DNA of 64,000 bases, taken from assembly GCA_963761705.1 (NCBI GenBank), contig CAVXHK010000001.1, forward strand, positions 434,001 to 498,000, written 5' to 3'. The number at the start of each line of letters is the position of its first letter. Positions within the stretch are counted from its first letter, which is position 1. Both the position numbers and the translations under genes were made by a program. Below the pieces are notes generated by a model. The model was not told where the DNA came from. It saw nothing but the letters and a program-made list of their open reading frames with translations, and ran no database searches. Shown piece after piece: positions 60,601 through 64,000 of the stretch. This DNA is from CAVVKW01 sp963761705 (lineage in GTDB: Bacteria > Verrucomicrobiota > Verrucomicrobiia > Chthoniobacterales > JAATET01).

Positions 60601-63600
60601 ATGAGATTCACCGACCTTTTCGTCAAGCGCCCCGTCCTGGCACTGGTCGTCAACATCGTCATCCTCATCGCCGGGCTCACCGCGATCTCGTCGCTGAACG
60701 TCCGGCAATACCCGCGCAGCGACATCTCGGTCGTGACGGTAACGACCGTTTACGTCGGGGCAAATGCCGACCTCGTCCGCGGCTACATCACGACCCCACT
60801 CGAGCGGGTGATCGCGAGCGCGGACGGCATCGACTACATGGATTCGTCCAGCGCCCAGGGCGTGAGCACGATCTCCGTCCACCTCGAACTCAATTACGAC
60901 ACCAACGCCGCGCTCACGCAAATCCAGGCGAAGATCGCGCAGGTTCGCAACGATCTCCCGCCCGAGGCCGAGGCGCCGACCGTCGAGGTCGAGAACGCCG
61001 ACGACCGTTTCGCCTCGATGTATTTGAGCTTCTCGTCGGAGGAGCTGGATTCCAACCAGATCACCGATTTCCTCACCCGCGTCGTCCAGCCTAAGCTGAC
61101 CGCGGTCTCGGGAGTGCAGCGCGCCGACATCCTGGGCGCCCGGGCGTTCGCCATGCGCATCTGGCTCGATCCGCAGAAGATGGCGGCCTACGGGCTGTCG
61201 CCGACCGAGATCCGCGACGCGCTGTCGTCGAACAATTACCTCTCCGCCATCGGGCGCACGAAAGGCTCGATGATCTCGGTGAACCTCGTCGCCAACACCG
61301 ACCTCACCTCCGCCGCCGAGTTTCAGCAGCTCGTCGTCCGCGAGCAGGACGGCGTGATCGTGCGCCTCGCGGACGTTGCGAAGGTCGAACTCGGTGCCGA
61401 GAGCTACGACGAAGACGTGCGCTTCGACGATCAAGCCGCAACCTTCATCGGCATCTGGGCGCTGCCCACGGCGAACAGCCTCGACGTGATCAAACGCGTC
61501 CGCGACGCCCTGCCCGCCATCGAAAGCTCGCTCCCGCCGGGCATCAATCTCAGCATCCCCTACGACTCGACGAAATACATCCAGAACGCCATCGACGACG
61601 TCATCAAGACGCTCGCCGAGACGCTGGTCATCGTCATCGTCGTCATCTTTCTCTTCCTCGGTTCGTTCCGGTCGGTGCTGATCCCGATCGTCGCGATCCC
61701 GATTTCTCTCATCGGCGCGGTCTTCATCATGCTCGTCGCCGGGTTCACGATCAATCTGCTCACCCTGCTGGCCATCGTGCTCGCGGTTGGCCTCGTGGTC
61801 GACGACGCCATCGTGGTGGTGGAAAATGTCGAGCGCCACTTGGGCAACGGCATGGCCGGGTTCGACGCGGCCATCCGCGGCGCGCGCGAGCTCTTCACGC
61901 CGATCGTCGCGATGACGATCACCCTGGCGGCCGTCTACACGCCGGTTGGCTTGCAGGGCGGGTTGACCGGCGCGCTGTTCCGCGAGTTTGCGTTCACGCT
62001 CGCGGGAGCCGTCATCATCTCGGGCGTCGTCGCGCTGACGTTGTCGCCGATGATGTCGTCCAAGCTCCTGCGGAAAGGTGACTCCGAGCGCGGCTTCGCC
62101 GGCTGGGTCAACCGCCGCCTCAACTGGCTCCGCGGCAAATATCTCAAGACGCTGGCCGGCTCGCTGAACTACCGCCCGGTCGTTTACACGCTGTGGGTCA
62201 TCGTGATGCTGCTCGGTGTCGTTTTTTTCCTGTTCGTGAATCTCTTCAAGGAACTGGCGCCGAAAGAAGACCAGGGCGTCGTCTTTGGCATCGTGCAAAC
62301 GGCGGCTACCGCGACGCTCGATCAGGTGTCGCTCTACACCAGCCGCATCTACGACGTGTTCGCGAGCTTTCCGGAGACGGACCACGTGTTTCAGCGGACG
62401 GGACCGGGTGGTGGTTTCTCCGGCATGGTGACGAAGCCGTGGAATGAGCGCGAGACGAGCACGGACGACCTGTCCTTCGCCGCGAACGCCGAGATCGCGA
62501 AGATCCCCGGAGTGCAGGTCTTCGTGGTGACGCCCGAGCCGCTGCCCGGCGGCAGCCAGTTCCCCGTCGAGTTCGTGATCTCGTCGACGGCGGAGCCCGA
62601 GCAGCTCTTCGAGGTCGCCAAAGAGATCGACGAGGAGGCGATGAAGAGCGGTCTCTTCATCTTCACGAATCTCGATCTCAAATACGATCAACCCCTCACC
62701 GAGATCGTCTTCGACCGGGACAAGGTCGCCGCACTGGGCCTCGACCTCCAGCAAGTCGGTGCCGACCTCGGGACGATGGTCGGCGGCAACTACGTGAACC
62801 GCTTCCAGATCCAGGGCCGGAGTTACAAGGTGATCCCGCAGGTCCAGCGAAAGGACCGGCTGACGTCCAGCCAACTGCTCGACTACTACGTCAGCGGGCC
62901 GGACGGGAATCTGGTGCAGCTGTCCACCTTCGCGAGCTTGAAGACTTCGACCGAACCCCGGGAGATCAAGCGCTTCCAGCAGCTAAACTCGGTCACGATC
63001 TCCGGCGGGGTGACGCCGGGAACGACCACCGACCAAGCGCTGGCCTTCTTGGAGAAGAAGTGCGCCGAGCTGTTGCCCGCGGGCTACGTGATCGATTACG
63101 CGGGCAGTTCGCGGCAGCTGCGCGTCGAGGGGAGTAAATTTCTCCCGATGTTCGCGTTGTCCGTGATCCTGATTTTTCTCGTTCTCGCCGCCCAGTTCGA
63201 GAGTTTCCGCGATCCGTTCATCATCCTGGCTGGCTCGGTTCCGCTGGCCCTCACGGGAGCGCTGCTCTTCCCGTTCCTCGGGTTCACGACGCTCAACGTC
63301 TACAGCCAGGTCGGTCTGATCACGCTGGTTGGTCTGGTTTCCAAGAACGGCATTCTCATCGTCGAGTTCGCGAACCAGCTCCAGCTGGAAGGGAACGACA
63401 AACTGGCTGCGATCATCGAGGCCTCGGGAACGCGGCTTCGCCCGATCCTGATGACGTCGGTCGCCACGGTGGCGGGGCATTTTCCGCTCATCCTTGCGAG
63501 TGGACCCGGAGCCGGTGCGCGGAACAGCATTGGTTGGGTGCTGGTGACGGGCATGGTCATCGGGACGGCCTTCACCTTGTTCGTGGTGCCGTCGCTTTAC

Positions 63601-63696
63601 ATGCTCTTCGCGCGGGATCGCCGAAACGACCGGCGGGAAGACGAGCCGTCGAGCGAGGTCGTGCCGCGACCAGCACCCGAGCCGGTGCACGCGTAG
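60601..63696 (+). CDS. RND (HAE1-family) multidrug efflux transporter
   Basis: A 1031-residue inner-membrane proton antiporter with the usual two halves, each with six membrane segments and a large periplasmic domain. TM4 carries the proton-relay acidic pair D401-D402 (GLVVDDAIVVVENVERH). Other landmarks are FTDLFVKRPVLALVVNIVIL at the start, FVQ-type NLFKELAPKEDQGV in the second half and GLVSKNGILIVEFANQL in TM10. This resembles MexF/AcrB-type drug pumps. It is the third gene of the MarR-controlled operon, with a hairpin directly after its stop. Confidence 0.95.
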   Translation: MRFTDLFVKRPVLALVVNIVILIAGLTAISSLNVRQYPRSDISVVTVTTVYVGANADLVRGYITTPLERVIASADGIDYMDSSSAQGVSTISVHLELNYDTNAALTQIQAKIAQVRNDLPPEAEAPTVEVENADDRFASMYLSFSSEELDSNQITDFLTRVVQPKLTAVSGVQRADILGARAFAMRIWLDPQKMAAYGLSPTEIRDALSSNNYLSAIGRTKGSMISVNLVANTDLTSAAEFQQLVVREQDGVIVRLADVAKVELGAESYDEDVRFDDQAATFIGIWALPTANSLDVIKRVRDALPAIESSLPPGINLSIPYDSTKYIQNAIDDVIKTLAETLVIVIVVIFLFLGSFRSVLIPIVAIPISLIGAVFIMLVAGFTINLLTLLAIVLAVGLVVDDAIVVVENVERHLGNGMAGFDAAIRGARELFTPIVAMTITLAAVYTPVGLQGGLTGALFREFAFTLAGAVIISGVVALTLSPMMSSKLLRKGDSERGFAGWVNRRLNWLRGKYLKTLAGSLNYRPVVYTLWVIVMLLGVVFFLFVNLFKELAPKEDQGVVFGIVQTAATATLDQVSLYTSRIYDVFASFPETDHVFQRTGPGGGFSGMVTKPWNERETSTDDLSFAANAEIAKIPGVQVFVVTPEPLPGGSQFPVEFVISSTAEPEQLFEVAKEIDEEAMKSGLFIFTNLDLKYDQPLTEIVFDRDKVAALGLDLQQVGADLGTMVGGNYVNRFQIQGRSYKVIPQVQRKDRLTSSQLLDYYVSGPDGNLVQLSTFASLKTSTEPREIKRFQQLNSVTISGGVTPGTTTDQALAFLEKKCAELLPAGYVIDYAGSSRQLRVEGSKFLPMFALSVILIFLVLAAQFESFRDPFIILAGSVPLALTGALLFPFLGFTTLNVYSQVGLITLVGLVSKNGILIVEFANQLQLEGNDKLAAIIEASGTRLRPILMTSVATVAGHFPLILASGPGAGARNSIGWVLVTGMVIGTAFTLFVVPSLYMLFARDRRNDRREDEPSSEVVPRPAPEPVHA

Positions 63697-63715
63697 CTCC
63701 CGGAAAAAGCGGGAG
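63697..63715 (+). terminator. Hairpin after the RND transporter gene
   Basis: CTCCCG (63697-63702) pairs with CGGGAG (63710-63715) around a 7-nt loop directly after the stop codon. No T-tract follows, so it may protect the mRNA end rather than terminate on its own. Confidence 0.4.
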
Positions 63716-63717
63716 GG

Positions 63718-63789
63718 AGCCGACTGTCGGACTTGAACCGACGACCAGATGATTACAAATCAACTGCTCTACCACTGAGCTAAGCCGGC
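63718..63789 (-). tRNA. tRNA-Thr (anticodon UGU)
   Basis: A minus-strand cloverleaf with acceptor GCCGGCT/AGTCGGC, D-arm GCTC-AGTGGTAGA-GAGC, anticodon loop TTTGTAA giving TGT, and T-arm with GGTTCAAGTCC. The 3' CCA is not encoded. The anticodon stem GTTGA/TCATC has one T-T mismatch at positions 28-42. It is convergent with the RND transporter gene. Confidence 0.92.
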
Positions 63790-63855
63790 GTTTTGCTGGG
63801 GCAGGATTCTATACTGGCGGATCGGGGCGGTCGCGAGTCGAAAGTTTTCGATCCG

Positions 63856-63917
63856 GTCATTCGGGATGGAACGAGGGGGATCGTCGAGCGGCGATTCCTC
63901 GCTTTGCTCAGAATGAC
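63856..63917. repeat. REP-like inverted repeat
   Basis: GTCATTC (63856-63862) pairs with GAATGAC (63911-63917), and the inner arms (GGAACGAGGGGGATCG against CGATTCCTCGCTTTGC) are imperfectly complementary. The CCTCGCTTTGCTCAGAATGAC arm is a common type of dispersed palindromic repeat. A related element is at 27198-27299 and a shared core is near 52841. Confidence 0.5.
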
Positions 63918-63968
63918 AGATTGGGGAGAAGCGGGAACGGTGGTAAAGTCCGCGCTCGTTTTCGAATT

Positions 63969-64000
63969 ATGGCAGCTCAGTTTCGCGATTATTACCAGAC
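63969..64000 (+). CDS. J-domain protein (DnaJ/CbpA-like), 3' end outside window
   Basis: Only ten codons are visible: MAAQFRDYYQ. The phrase FRDYYxxLGV opens many J-domain co-chaperones of the DnaJ/CbpA group, which stimulate DnaK. The ATG follows a REP-like repeat and a short spacer, a reasonable gene start. The protein cannot be assessed further. Confidence 0.5.
   Translation, partial: MAAQFRDYYQ

Noticed and set aside
60517..62874. 785-residue antisense ORF opposite the RND transporter
   Set aside because: Rich in D, R, H and E with no motif; the RND protein is complete on the plus strand.

Overview
The window looks like a chromosomal segment of a high-GC Gram-negative bacterium, most likely of the Verrucomicrobiota/PVC group. 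The Gram-negative call rests on apolipoprotein N-acyltransferase (Lnt), a LolD-like ATPase, an RND efflux pump, outer-membrane barrels and lipoproteins. The PVC assignment is an inference from gene content (CdaA-GlmM in a Gram-negative, YqiJ-flotillin, an arginyltransferase-like protein, a 'neuromedin U' barrel) and has not been tested phylogenetically. Many genes join by ATGA/GTGA overlaps, and strong Shine-Dalgarno sequences are uncommon. Long antisense ORFs are common because of the GC-rich third codon positions and have been left out.

Layout. 0-13 kb: a decayed toxin-antitoxin remnant, a NusG paralogue, secA, two endonuclease/exonuclease/phosphatase-fold nucleases, two overlapping methyltransferases (one like the ovothiol methyltransferase), an M29-like metallopeptidase, a membrane glycosyltransferase-like protein, acpP, a SRPBCC protein and a BsuPI-domain protein. 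12-19 kb: a chain of overlapping genes (secreted protein, M23 peptidase, a frameshifted membrane protein), then lnt-purS-purQ-purL. 19-30 kb: prmA, an M24 peptidase, a FetAB-like ABC pair, an ankyrin/L,D-transpeptidase fusion, an Ate-like transferase, ligA, vanZ, a glyoxalase, sanA-like, a LolD-like ATPase, an MpaB-like oxygenase and tRNA-Glu. 30-36.6 kb: a YqiJ-flotillin pair whose flotillin carries an EF-hand and GYF-like tail, then a stretch scarred by mobile DNA (IS110 remnant, diverged repeats) holding an ATP-grasp gene, a secreted protein and a 7TM histidine kinase. 36.7-42.8 kb: glmM, a 46-residue CdaR-like protein, cdaA, folP and a frameshifted rapA.

42.8-55.6 kb is the most unusual part. 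Seven closely spaced minus-strand genes encode five tandem secreted DUF1254/DUF1214 paralogues, a lipoprotein and an outer-membrane barrel with a ~250-residue charged helical insert. A 'neuromedin U' barrel and a divergent AraC-family regulator lie upstream. A 26-nt motif occurs upstream of both the paralogue operon and the barrel/regulator divergon, suggesting one regulon. Three of the five paralogues and a small gene after the regulator are interrupted by in-frame stops or single-base frameshifts, so the locus is either decaying or affected by sequence errors.

55.7-64 kb: an ABC-F protein (Uup), two small proteins, a MarR regulator with a promoter/operator palindrome, an RND adaptor and transporter, tRNA-Thr, a REP-like inverted repeat and the first codons of a J-domain protein.
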